A stretch of 64,000 nucleotides of DNA, from NCBI GenBank assembly GCA_016874055.1, contig VGVG01000002.1, forward strand, positions 106,186 to 170,185, given 5' to 3'. The stretch comes from Gammaproteobacteria bacterium. Lineage in GTDB: Bacteria > Pseudomonadota > Gammaproteobacteria > Steroidobacterales > Steroidobacteraceae. The stretch's first letter is position 1. Every line of letters begins with the position of its first letter. The notes below the pieces were generated by a model. That model had not been told where the DNA came from. It made no database searches and was given only the letters and a program-made list of their open reading frames with translations. The position numbers and the translations under genes were made by a program. This document shows, piece by piece, positions 19,170 through 27,797 of this stretch.

Positions 19170-19245
19170 TGGCGCCCCCGGCCGGAGTTGAACCGACGAC
19201 CTACCGCTTAGGAGGCGGTCGCTCTATCCACTGAGCTACGGGGGC
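19170..19245 (-). tRNA. tRNA-Arg (anticodon CCT)
   Basis: The minus strand begins GCCCCCGTAGCTCAGTGGAT. The anticodon stem ACCGC/GCGGT holds the loop CTCCTAA, giving CCT, which decodes AGG. The acceptor GCCCCCG pairs with CGGGGGC and an encoded CCA follows. It lies 19 bases downstream of tRNA-Ala and the two are probably co-transcribed. Confidence 0.96.
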
Positions 19246-19264
19246 ACGGCCCGGAGACCACGCA

Positions 19265-19340
<76 letters not shown>

Positions 19341-19710
19341 TCCCGCGTGACAACAGTCTAGCACCACCGCACCCTAATTCTTATATTAATCCGATACAAT
19401 TTTCAGAAATAGATGCCAAAACGGCATGCCTCAGTTTGCTTTCTTTTTGGATAGGCTAGCGGGTACGACCTTAGAAAGCACGTCGAATCATCAGGCGACT
19501 ATTTTTTCCCTGCAGGGTTCGGTTCGATTTACCCCGCTCTCGCCTCATTGACGGCGCGACTCTGTATCGCCGCTGGAGCACCCTAATCCCGCGAGTGCGC
19601 GATTCGTATCGGGGCTTAGAGCAGCGTTGCTTGAGACGACGGTTCGTTATTTTCAGGGCAATAGGAAACAACTTGAGTCCGCACGCGATGCGTCGTGAGA
19701 CGCAACGCGT
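19341..19710 (-). other. 370-bp intergenic region with no recognised gene
   Basis: Lies upstream of the tRNA-Ala/tRNA-Arg pair and downstream of the histidine phosphatase gene. The tRNA promoter should be in the part nearest 19341-19420, which is AT-richer than its surroundings. The only ORF in the track (19471-19671) has the Arg-rich composition of a shadow frame. A small hairpin ATGCC-AAAAC-GGCAT is visible near 19412. I see nothing else. Confidence 0.5.
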
Positions 19711-20247
19711 TCAATAACGCAGGCGTAGCAAAGTTGTCGATGCACCGCTTCCAACGGTCACGATAAACATTGCATCGTATTCGTCATCGCGTAGCGTGAC
19801 GGTCTCCCGCCCGACTGTCAGCATCGAAATCATTGTGGGTACGGTATTCGAATGACCAATAACGAGAACTGTTCTCCCCGCATCGGCTTTCAGGATACGC
19901 TCAAGAAGCGCGGCGACCTCGCGACCTCGATATTCCTCCGCGACGATGCCTAGACTCGATACCAACGGCATCGCGGTTTCTCGTGCCCGGCGCGTATCGC
20001 TTACGAATACGGCGGCGACGCCGACGTCGCGCAACACGGTCGACAGCCTTAGTGATCTCTCGACGCCTTCAGAACTCAGCGACGGATCGCGAGTTTCATC
20101 GCTCGCCTTTTCTGCATGGCGCACGATGATCAGCACGGTCGGCTCCGCAGCCTGCCGCGCGGCAAACGAGTTGGGAGATTGTGCGGTCAACGCGACCCCG
20201 ATCGCCGCAACAAGTCTGCACATCAAACTTTTCCTAGTCAACGCCAT
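19711..20247 (-). CDS. Exported histidine phosphatase superfamily protein (SixA/PGAM-like)
   Basis: The phosphohistidine loop IIVRHAEK holds the catalytic RH, and the second histidine is in VLVIGHSNT. The region between them (RRARETAMPLVSSLG) matches branch-1 histidine phosphatases. Residues about 1-30 form a signal peptide (VAAIGVALTAQSPNSFA), so it should act in the periplasm, unlike cytoplasmic SixA. The 178-residue length fits small SixA-like members. It diverges from the sterol-desaturase gene with only 38 bp between them. Substrate unknown. Confidence 0.82.
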   Translation of the reverse strand: MALTRKSLMCRLVAAIGVALTAQSPNSFAARQAAEPTVLIIVRHAEKASDETRDPSLSSEGVERSLRLSTVLRDVGVAAVFVSDTRRARETAMPLVSSLGIVAEEYRGREVAALLERILKADAGRTVLVIGHSNTVPTMISMLTVGRETVTLRDDEYDAMFIVTVGSGASTTLLRLRY

Positions 20248-20285
20248 GCCTGCTCAGTGTAGCGAGTTCCCGTTATAATCGACTG

Positions 20286-21401
20286 GTGAATCCGATCGTC
20301 TATGCCATCCCAGTATTCATGGCCTCGATTCTTATTGAGGCATGGATCGCACATCGCCGCGGCATCGCCACCTATAACATTCCCGATGCCATCACGAGCC
20401 TCAACTTCGGCGTCCTGAGTCAGGTGTCGGCAGTATTCGTTCGGGTGTTGACGTTCGGCGTCTATGTCTGGACTTTTGAGAATCTCCGTATCGGTGTGCT
20501 GCCCGCCGACTCGATCTGGGTTTGGATAGCGTCGCTGATTACCTACGACTTCATATACTACTGGGTCCACCGTTGCGGCCATGAGATCAACCTCATGTGG
20601 TCAGCTCACCAAGTCCATCACTCCTCGGAATACTTCAATCTCTCGACGGCTTTGCGCCAAACGTCGACGGGTGCATTCGCAGCCTTCCCGTTTTACCTAC
20701 CAATGGCCGTACTCGGGGTTCCGCCTATCGTATTTGGCACCGTCGCGCTCGCCGATCTGCTCTATCAGTATTGGGTCCATACCGAACTCGTCCGCAAACT
20801 CGGCTGGGTTGATCGGATCCTCGTCACGCCCTCCAATCATCGAGTGCACCACGGCCAGAACGGCTACTGCATCGACCGCAATTACGGCGGCATTTTCATT
20901 ATTTGGGATCGCATCTTCGGTACGTTTGCGGAAGAGCGAGACGATGAGCCGGTGGTATACGGCATTCGTAAGCAGCTCGCCAGTTATAACGCGGTGTGGG
21001 GAAATCTCAACGTTTACGTCGACGTGTTTCGTAAATCTTTGCGCGCGGGCTCCATATCCTCTTCCATTCGAACGTGGTTCGATCCACCGGGCGGACGCGG
21101 CGTCGTGCCAGCCCACCTCGATCCTTACAGCGTTAAAAAATTTGGAACCGAAACATCTCGAACTATGAAACGGTATGCCATAGTGCAGTACACCCTGCTT
21201 GCCGTCATGGCGACTTATTTTTTGGCTATCACCCCAACTCTTACGCTGCAAGGTCGAATCATTTGGGCGCTTTTGATCATGCTGTCAACAACGAGTCTTG
21301 GATGGTTGCTTGAGGGATGTCGTTTTGCCCGCCTATTCGAGAGTGCACGACTACTCACGCAAAGCGTAGCCCTCATCGTTTACGTGCTGATCAGCCCCTG
21401 A
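20286..21401 (+). CDS. Sterol desaturase / fatty acid hydroxylase family protein
   Basis: Integral-membrane di-iron oxygenase. The histidine clusters HRCGHE, SAHQVHHSSEYFN and NHRVHHGQN sit between membrane segments, as in the fatty acid hydroxylase superfamily. There are about four hydrophobic spans before or around the His boxes and three more at the C-terminus (YTLLAVMATYFLAI, LIMLSTTSLGWLLEG). The start codon is GTG. At 371 residues it resembles the longer bacterial members related to alkylglycerol mono-oxygenase rather than short carotene hydroxylases. Substrate unknown. The sulfatase trio begins 157 bp downstream on the same strand. Confidence 0.88.
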   Translation: MNPIVYAIPVFMASILIEAWIAHRRGIATYNIPDAITSLNFGVLSQVSAVFVRVLTFGVYVWTFENLRIGVLPADSIWVWIASLITYDFIYYWVHRCGHEINLMWSAHQVHHSSEYFNLSTALRQTSTGAFAAFPFYLPMAVLGVPPIVFGTVALADLLYQYWVHTELVRKLGWVDRILVTPSNHRVHHGQNGYCIDRNYGGIFIIWDRIFGTFAEERDDEPVVYGIRKQLASYNAVWGNLNVYVDVFRKSLRAGSISSSIRTWFDPPGGRGVVPAHLDPYSVKKFGTETSRTMKRYAIVQYTLLAVMATYFLAITPTLTLQGRIIWALLIMLSTTSLGWLLEGCRFARLFESARLLTQSVALIVYVLISP

Positions 21402-21558
21402 TCGTGTTGAGGGAGGATTCCCAGGTTGGCGCGTGCGTCCAGCGCAAGTCAAGTAGGCGAACAACGCGGATCAAAAACTTAGCCGATCGAATCTTTTCGA
21501 AATACCCCGGCCTCGATTGATTCCTCTACTTCCGAATCGGATGAGTTAGTCTCTTCAC

Positions 21559-22641
21559 ATGCTCCGTCGATCTCGCTCGGCATCCGTTGCCTTGGCAGCC
21601 CTCGTGGCGGTACTCGTTCTCAGCTGGATTTTCCGAGGTGAAATCACGGAAAAGTTGATCGTCCGAGTAATTGAACGGTCTGCCGCCCTTCCCGACCCAG
21701 CCGTCGGTCTACCTGATGGTCTTCATGTCGGACTTTGCGGCACCGGCTCTCCTATGACCGATTCTCGCCATAGCGGCCCCTGTACGGCCGTTCTCGCCGG
21801 AAACCGTCTCTTTATCGTCGATGCCGGTCCCGGCAGCGCGTCTGTCTTGAACAGAATGCTGCTCAACCCCGGGCGGATCGACGCCGTGCTGTTGACGCAC
21901 TTTCACGGCGACCACATCGGCGGACTCGGCGACCTCGCTCTGCAGCGATGGATCTCGGCTTCAGCGAAAACGCCTTTGGAGGTCTACGGACCCGCGGGCG
22001 CCGTGGCGGTGGTCGAAGGCATCAAACGCGCGTACTCGAGCGATAACGATTACAGAACCGCTCACCATGGTTCGCTCATTGCTCCGCCCGAGGGGCGCGG
22101 CCTGTCCGCCCGGGAGTTTTCGACTGGAACCGACGGCAGAGCGGTTCTCATCGATACACCGCCACTCAAAATCACTGCCTTCTTAGTTGATCATGGACCG
22201 GTGCAACCGGCCGTGGGTTATCGTTTCGACTACAAAGGTCGCCGCATCGTGATCAGCGGCGACACGCGAGCGAGTACGGCAGTCGAACGCGAAGCTCAAA
22301 ATGTTGATCTATTGATCCACGAGGGGCTTTCGCCGCGACTCGTCGCGCTGATGGAACGCGGTTTCGCCCGCCATGCACGGACCGCGTACGCGCAAGTCAT
22401 GGCGGATATCCGCAATTACCACACGAGTCCCGAGCAGGCGGCCGAGATCGCGCAGCGTGCGGGCGTCAAAATGCTCGTGTTCAATCACATCGTGCCGCCT
22501 TTACCGAGCCGATTCTTGGATGCGCGTTTCCTCGGCGACGCCACATCGCGTTTCGATGGCCCCATCCGCGTCGGCGTCGATGGAGATTGGTTTTTTTTAG
22601 GCGTCGGATCGACCGACGTTGAGATGAGCTCCCGTCCATGA
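21559..22641 (+). CDS. Membrane-anchored or exported metallo-beta-lactamase-fold hydrolase (RNase Z / AtsA-like group)
   Basis: Residues about 8-25 form one hydrophobic segment (VALAALVAVLVLSWIF). The zinc motif THFHGDHIGG places ligands at His114, His116, Asp118 and His119, and later ligands are expected in VISGDTRAS and FNHIVPP. This pattern belongs to the RNase Z-like group, which includes MBL-type arylsulfatases. The export signal argues against a tRNA-processing role. The last four bases overlap the next gene as ATGA, so it is coupled to the DsbA-like and sulfatase genes. An ester hydrolase is the best guess. Confidence 0.85.
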   Translation: MLRRSRSASVALAALVAVLVLSWIFRGEITEKLIVRVIERSAALPDPAVGLPDGLHVGLCGTGSPMTDSRHSGPCTAVLAGNRLFIVDAGPGSASVLNRMLLNPGRIDAVLLTHFHGDHIGGLGDLALQRWISASAKTPLEVYGPAGAVAVVEGIKRAYSSDNDYRTAHHGSLIAPPEGRGLSAREFSTGTDGRAVLIDTPPLKITAFLVDHGPVQPAVGYRFDYKGRRIVISGDTRASTAVEREAQNVDLLIHEGLSPRLVALMERGFARHARTAYAQVMADIRNYHTSPEQAAEIAQRAGVKMLVFNHIVPPLPSRFLDARFLGDATSRFDGPIRVGVDGDWFFLGVGSTDVEMSSRP

Positions 22642-23813
22642 GCAGTCTGCGCGCACAGGTCGGACGTCGGATCGCACGATTCCTGACCAGCGAACGACAG
22701 CGGGATTTGATTCGCTCCCTGCGCTTGCTCGAACGACGAGTGGCTGGTCGTTCGCCAACGGTCCATTACTTCCATCAGTTTGATGATCCCTACAGCAAAC
22801 TTGCTATTTCGCAACTCGAGCGACTGGAGAGTCGTTATGCCATTCGGCTTGAGTGCCACGCCGTGCCTCCGCCCGATCTCGCGGCAGCACCCGAGTCTGC
22901 TGCGCTGCGCGAGTGGTCAAAGCGCGATGCCGCCGCCCTCGCCTCGCGTTTCGGTCTAGAAACCTCGGAAAACAAAGCAGTACTATCCGGGCTCACCGAG
23001 ACGCCGGAGTCGATCGAGCGAGGTGGCGCGCTGCGGAAACGCCTCGGACATTACCTCGGCGCGATGTTTTTTTTTGAGGGTGAGTGGTACTGGGGCATTG
23101 ATCGACTTCATCACCTCGAGTCGCGATTGCGCCAATCGGGCCTCGCAGCAAACGGTGAAGACCCCGGCACCCTAATGCCACCCGATCTGCGGTTTCTGTC
23201 GTTACCGCAGTCGAAAGATCCCACTCGAACGCCGCCAACGATCGAGTTCTTCTGTTCACTGCGTAGCCCGTACACCTGGCTCGCGGTGCCCCGGATACGA
23301 AAACTCGCGGAGCATTATGGCGCGAAGCTCGAACTCAAGTTCGTGCTCCCGATGGTGATGCGCGGTCTGCCGATACCGACTGATAAAAGATTTTACATCC
23401 TCATGGATGCCAAGCGCGAAGCCTCGCGCTTGGGGCTTCCCTTCGGTGATATAGCCGATCCGGTTGGACGCCCGGCAGAGCGAGGTCTCGCCGTCCTGCA
23501 CCACGCCATCCGACGCGGTTGCAAAGAAGAGTATCTGGAGTCGTTTCTGCGCGGCGTGTTCGCAGAAGGTATCGATGCCGGCACTTCGCGAGGACTCGAA
23601 CGAATTGCAGAGAGAGCGGGTCTTGATCGACGAACCGTCGATCTCGCAATTACCGATGAAACGTGGCGCATCGCTGCCGAGCAGCATCGCATCCAACTCC
23701 TATCGACAGGCTTGTGGGGGGTTCCGAGCTTTAGGGTGACGGGTTTGCCCGCCTATTGGGGGCAAGATAGGCTTTGGTGTCTTGAGGATGATCTGATTCG
23801 TCTGGCCACATGA
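22638..23813 (+). CDS. Tandem DsbA/HCCA-isomerase-like thioredoxin-fold protein
   Basis: The 391 residues appear to hold two thioredoxin-fold domains of the DsbA / 2-hydroxychromene-2-carboxylate isomerase (GST-kappa) family. The first starts at about residue 40 (TVHYFHQFDDPYSKLA), the second at about residue 200 (TIEFFCSLRSPYTWLA). Neither has a CxxC. The SPY motif and the closing STGLWGVPSFRV of the second domain are those of the isomerase/GST-kappa branch, so a glutathione-dependent isomerase or transferase is more likely than disulfide exchange. No signal peptide is seen. ATGA overlaps both neighbours. Confidence 0.8.
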   Translation: MSSLRAQVGRRIARFLTSERQRDLIRSLRLLERRVAGRSPTVHYFHQFDDPYSKLAISQLERLESRYAIRLECHAVPPPDLAAAPESAALREWSKRDAAALASRFGLETSENKAVLSGLTETPESIERGGALRKRLGHYLGAMFFFEGEWYWGIDRLHHLESRLRQSGLAANGEDPGTLMPPDLRFLSLPQSKDPTRTPPTIEFFCSLRSPYTWLAVPRIRKLAEHYGAKLELKFVLPMVMRGLPIPTDKRFYILMDAKREASRLGLPFGDIADPVGRPAERGLAVLHHAIRRGCKEEYLESFLRGVFAEGIDAGTSRGLERIAERAGLDRRTVDLAITDETWRIAAEQHRIQLLSTGLWGVPSFRVTGLPAYWGQDRLWCLEDDLIRLAT

Positions 23814-25474
23814 CCCGCATACTCCGCCTCGCCCTACTTGTCGTTGCGATCCTTGCCGCGCTGGTCGCCGTGTTTTTCTTGGCTGGCGGTCGAACCGGGC
23901 TTGCGCTCTGGGTGGCGCGCTACGTGCTGCATGAGGAAAGCGCGCCGTTTCGCGAGGTCATTTGGCAGAAAGGCCCGACTGAACCCGTGGCTCAAAGAAA
24001 GCCTAACGTCATCCTCATCGTCGTCGATGATCTCGGCTACGACGATCTGACCGCGCTCGGCTCGGGCGTCGCGGGTGGACGAGTTCCAACGCCCAACATC
24101 GACAGTCTGGCTCGAGACGGCATCCGATTCGATGTAGCGTATTCCGGAAACGCGACCTGTGCGCCCTCGCGCGCCGCCATCATGACCGGTCGCTACGCGA
24201 CTCGCTTCGGGTTCGAGTTCACGCCGGCGCCTACGGCATTCATGAGGCTGATTTCTTCGGGCATCAATCGCAATCCCGGTGAACCTCCGCCACTTTATTT
24301 TTCTGACCGTGCGTCGGATCAACCACCCGTCGCGGATATGGGTCTGCCAACGAGCGAGATCACCATCGCGAAACTGCTGCAAAAAACGGGCTATCATACC
24401 GTTCAGATCGGCAAGTGGCATCTCGGCGATAGCCCGAGATATCGCGCCTACGCGCACGGCTTCAATGAATCTTTGAGTCTGCAATACGGCGCAGCGATGT
24501 ACCTCCCCGAGGACGATCCGCGTGTCGTCACGGCCGTTGCCGAGCGCGATCTGATCTCAGAATTCATTATTGCCAATGAACCTTGGGGTGTTCGGTTCAA
24601 TGATGGGGAGATCTTCGAGCCCAATCGCTATCTCACCGACTACCTGACCGACGAGGCGGTGCGTGTGGTCGACGCTAATCGCAATCGACCGTTTTTTCTT
24701 TATCTCGCGTACAACGCACCGCATACGCCGCTTCAGGCGACTCGTGCGGACTATGACGCCCTACCTTTCATCGAAGATCGCACGCTGCGGGTTTATGCGG
24801 CGATGCTACGATCACTCGATCGCAATATCGGAAGATTGCTCGACGGGCTTCGCGAACGCGGTCTTGAGCAGGACACGCTCATCCTGTTCACGAGCGACAA
24901 CGGCGCACCTCACTACGCGGGGGTCGGATATCGTAATCAACCCTATCGGGGCTGGAAAGCCACATATTTTGAGGGAGGCATACGAGTGCCCTTCCTGATG
25001 CGCTGGCCCTCTACCCTGCCGGCCGGAAAAATGGTCTCAGGTCCTGCAGCGCACTTCGATATTTTTTCGACCATCGCCGCAGCGGCAGACGCCTCCGTGC
25101 CGCAGGATCGCATCATCGATGGCGTCAACCTGCTCCCCTTTGCTCGCGGCGAAGCGAGGGGGCGACCTCACGGAGCGCTCTTCTGGCGGACGGACGATTA
25201 CCTCACCCTGCGACTTGGCGATTGGAAACTCCAAACGAGTGAGCGCTCCGCGAAAACCTGGCTCTTTGACCTCTCGACGGATCCGCTCGAGCGGATCAAC
25301 CTCGCCACGCGAGACCCCGCAAGAGTGGCCGACATGAAAGCGCGACTCGAAGAATTCAACAAACAGCAATCCGCACCGCTTTGGCAATCACTCGCCGCCA
25401 ATCCAGTGCCGATCGATCGGTCTTCGCTGGAGCCCCCGAAGCGGAACGAGGAGTTTGTCTACTTTTCCAACTGA
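23810..25474 (+). CDS. Sulfatase (formylglycine type, arylsulfatase-like)
   Basis: Hydrolyses a sulfate ester of unknown substrate. Residues about 5-26 are a membrane segment (LALLVVAILAALVAVFFLAG), so it is exported or anchored. The metal-binding NVILIVVDDLGYDD is followed by the signature TCAPSRAAIMTGRY with Cys117 as the residue converted to formylglycine, then IGKWHLGD and FTSDNGAPH. Length 554 suits family S1 sulfatases. It overlaps the DsbA-like gene by four bases. It is convergent with aroD, sharing 16 bp at the 3' ends. No formylglycine-generating enzyme gene is in this window. Confidence 0.93.
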   Translation: MTRILRLALLVVAILAALVAVFFLAGGRTGLALWVARYVLHEESAPFREVIWQKGPTEPVAQRKPNVILIVVDDLGYDDLTALGSGVAGGRVPTPNIDSLARDGIRFDVAYSGNATCAPSRAAIMTGRYATRFGFEFTPAPTAFMRLISSGINRNPGEPPPLYFSDRASDQPPVADMGLPTSEITIAKLLQKTGYHTVQIGKWHLGDSPRYRAYAHGFNESLSLQYGAAMYLPEDDPRVVTAVAERDLISEFIIANEPWGVRFNDGEIFEPNRYLTDYLTDEAVRVVDANRNRPFFLYLAYNAPHTPLQATRADYDALPFIEDRTLRVYAAMLRSLDRNIGRLLDGLRERGLEQDTLILFTSDNGAPHYAGVGYRNQPYRGWKATYFEGGIRVPFLMRWPSTLPAGKMVSGPAAHFDIFSTIAAAADASVPQDRIIDGVNLLPFARGEARGRPHGALFWRTDDYLTLRLGDWKLQTSERSAKTWLFDLSTDPLERINLATRDPARVADMKARLEEFNKQQSAPLWQSLAANPVPIDRSSLEPPKRNEEFVYFSN

Positions 25475-26235
25475 CGGAGTGAGTCGAAGATTTCTCGCAA
25501 TGCCTTTAAGGGTAACTGACCGGACGCCGAACCCCGCGAGCCCACTGCGAACGTCATTGCAGACCCGAACGTACCGCCGAATACGCGCGTAACCACACCG
25601 AGCGGTCCCATGGCCATCGTGACGAGCGGCAGCGATAACTCACGGTGTGCGCGCTCCGTTACAGCAAGAAGAGCGACCACATCGGATACCGACTTCGGTA
25701 TCACGGCGAGCTTGGCGACATCTGCGCCCATCGCAGCTGCGCGGCACAACACAGACATCATCTCGGTATCCGACGGCGTACCACCGAAATGGTGTGAGGA
25801 AAGGATGACCTGAACGCCGCTCTCGCGGGCAGCGTCGATCACCGTCTTGACGCATAGCGATGGCAGCGACAACTCCACATCAACGAATTCTAAAATTCTG
25901 GATCGCGCAACCTGCTCGAGTAGCCCCGTCGCTTCGGACGGCTCATAACCACCCGTTGCACCCCCCTCACCCTTGGAGCGCAGAGTGAAAATCAGCGGCA
26001 TCTCGCCTGCTGCCGCCCTCAGTCGCGCTGCTGCAGAAAGAATGCTGTCCGTCGAGCCTCTCCCATCAAAGTAATCGGCACGCCACTCGATGATGTCGGG
26101 TTGGAGGGCGACTAAACCGCGGATTTCAGTCTCGAGCGCTCCCGAATCGGAGGCGAGCAAAGGCAGGCATACGGCAGGGTCGACACCGTTGCCGAGCGGA
26201 GTCCCGCGAACCAAAAGAGGACGAAAGCCCGTCAT
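25459..26235 (-). CDS. aroD: Type I 3-dehydroquinate dehydratase
   Basis: Shikimate-pathway enzyme (3-dehydroquinate to 3-dehydroshikimate) using a Schiff-base lysine. The class I landmarks are present: IEWRADYF, VILSSHHFGGTP with the catalytic histidine, and ADVAKLAVIPKS with the lysine. Length 258 is normal. Its ATG overlaps the gltS stop by four bases, so the two form an operon. Type I enzymes can also serve quinate catabolism, but nothing nearby suggests it. Confidence 0.93.
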   Translation of the reverse strand: MTGFRPLLVRGTPLGNGVDPAVCLPLLASDSGALETEIRGLVALQPDIIEWRADYFDGRGSTDSILSAAARLRAAAGEMPLIFTLRSKGEGGATGGYEPSEATGLLEQVARSRILEFVDVELSLPSLCVKTVIDAARESGVQVILSSHHFGGTPSDTEMMSVLCRAAAMGADVAKLAVIPKSVSDVVALLAVTERAHRELSLPLVTMAMGPLGVVTRVFGGTFGSAMTFAVGSRGSASGQLPLKALREIFDSLRQLEK

Positions 26236-27458
26236 GAGAAAAAGTTTAGGAAGGTGGTTATGATGATAGCGTTCGTGAAGTCGATGAAAAACGCACCGAC
26301 GAGCGGAGCCACCAGAAACGCCCGAGGAGCGGGGCCGAAGCGCTCCACGATCGTGCGCATTACCGCCATGGCATTGGCCGTCGTACCGAGCATGAATCCG
26401 GTGAATCCACCGGTCATCACTGCTGCGTCATAATCGCGACCCATCAACCGGAATACAACCCAGCCGCAGAAGAGCGCCACAGCGATTAGTTGTAAAACGA
26501 GATTCACGATCAGCGGTAAGGCTAGCGATGCCAACTCCCAGAGCTTGAGATTCATGAGGGCGACGACTAAAAACAGCGTGAGACACACGGCGCCGATTCT
26601 CGCGGCGAGATCGTGCGGAATGCGGATCCAGCCAGTTCTATCGTCAAGATTTCTGATCATGGTGCCGACAAGCATGGCACCGACATAACCCGGAAGCGTC
26701 AGTCCAACTTTGATGAAAACTTCACTCAAAATGGCGCCGATCGCCATTGCAACGAGCAACACAGTTAAGGCCTTTATGGCATCTCGGAGGCCATCCTCGT
26801 CGTGATTATCCTGCGTGTCATCGCGGTGCTTCTCGAGATTCGTCACCTCAAATTGGTTCGAGGACTTACGCGCTGAACGGCCAAGCGGACCTTTCAGACC
26901 GTGACGCTCTAATAATTGTGTGGCGATAGGTCCGCCGAATAATCCACCGAGGACGATACCCGCCATAGCTGCCGCGATGGCAAGACTCTCCGCCGCGGGC
27001 ACGCCGGCTGCCGCGAACTGCGGTGCAAAAGCGAGTGAAGTGGCAGGGCCTCCGGCGAGTGCGGTCGAACTCATCAGCACGCCCAGCAAGGGAGTTTCGC
27101 CAAACGCAATGGCGACACCGATTCCGATGAGGTTTTGAGCGATGGCGAGAATACTCGCGAGCACGAGGAACAAAAGTGCCTGGCTACTCCCTACACGCAG
27201 CAAGGACAAACTCGCGCCGAGCCCGATAGACGTGAAGAACGCCGTCATCAACGGAGCCTGGAGAGAGGTGTCAAAATCGACGACCACGGTATTGTTGATG
27301 CGTAACGCGGTGATGAGCAACGCGGCGAGCAAGCCACCCACTACCGCTGCGGGAATGTTGTACCGCCCTAGCACGGGAGTAGCCCTGACGAGCGCCCTAC
27401 CCACGAGCATCGCAAACCCGCCTAGCGCGAGGGTCTGAATTAGATCGAACCGGGTCAT
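26232..27458 (-). CDS. gltS: Sodium/glutamate symporter
   Basis: Inner-membrane Na+-glutamate carrier of the ESS family. It has roughly ten membrane spans and the two inverted re-entrant motifs LAGGPATSLAFAPQF and MTGGFTGFMLGTTANAMAVM. A charged loop of about 45 residues (KSSNQFEVTNLEKHRDD) separates the halves. Length 408 is typical. It is the promoter-proximal gene of gltS-aroD. Glutamate uptake would fit the large glutamate dehydrogenase at 51.7 kb. Confidence 0.93.
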   Translation of the reverse strand: MTRFDLIQTLALGGFAMLVGRALVRATPVLGRYNIPAAVVGGLLAALLITALRINNTVVVDFDTSLQAPLMTAFFTSIGLGASLSLLRVGSSQALLFLVLASILAIAQNLIGIGVAIAFGETPLLGVLMSSTALAGGPATSLAFAPQFAAAGVPAAESLAIAAAMAGIVLGGLFGGPIATQLLERHGLKGPLGRSARKSSNQFEVTNLEKHRDDTQDNHDEDGLRDAIKALTVLLVAMAIGAILSEVFIKVGLTLPGYVGAMLVGTMIRNLDDRTGWIRIPHDLAARIGAVCLTLFLVVALMNLKLWELASLALPLIVNLVLQLIAVALFCGWVVFRLMGRDYDAAVMTGGFTGFMLGTTANAMAVMRTIVERFGPAPRAFLVAPLVGAFFIDFTNAIIITTFLNFFS

Positions 27459-27797
27459 TGGCGCCTACCCTAGCACGAGCGCGAGGTCCGTTCGCGGAAG
27501 CCCACGATCGATACACCTGTTACAGCGAACGCGATGGTGGCACCAAGTGGGGAGGCTCCCATGTCTTATAAGGCATCGCACGCGTCACCTTGAGCACCGA
27601 TACAAGCAGCATCAGAAATCTCTTTGTAAGCCGAACTGGTTGCAGGGCTGCGCAACTGCAAGAGAACCCAGACGGGTTACGACGTGCGCGATTCGTCTCT
27701 CCCACCGTATATTAATTTGAAAATGTATTCGGCCCAATACCACTTATCGACTGAGCGTGAGCGGCTGATCGTGATCACCAGCTATGGCCTGATCCGT
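27459..27797. other. 339-bp intergenic region with no recognised gene
   Basis: Lies between the gltS start and the bkdB end, both minus-strand. It should hold the gltS promoter near 27459-27520. Short ORFs in the track at 27520-27705 and 27684-27893 match nothing and look like shadows. A weak palindrome GTGATCAC occurs near 27771, without a T tract. No remnant gene is seen on either strand. Confidence 0.5.

Noticed and set aside
19471-19671. 66-residue ORF in the intergenic region above tRNA-Ala
   Set aside because: Arg-rich, no start signal and no motif; likely chance.
21559-22641. Assignment as tRNA 3'-endonuclease (RNase Z)
   Set aside because: An N-terminal membrane segment and coupling to an exported sulfatase argue for an exported hydrolase, although the zinc motif is shared.
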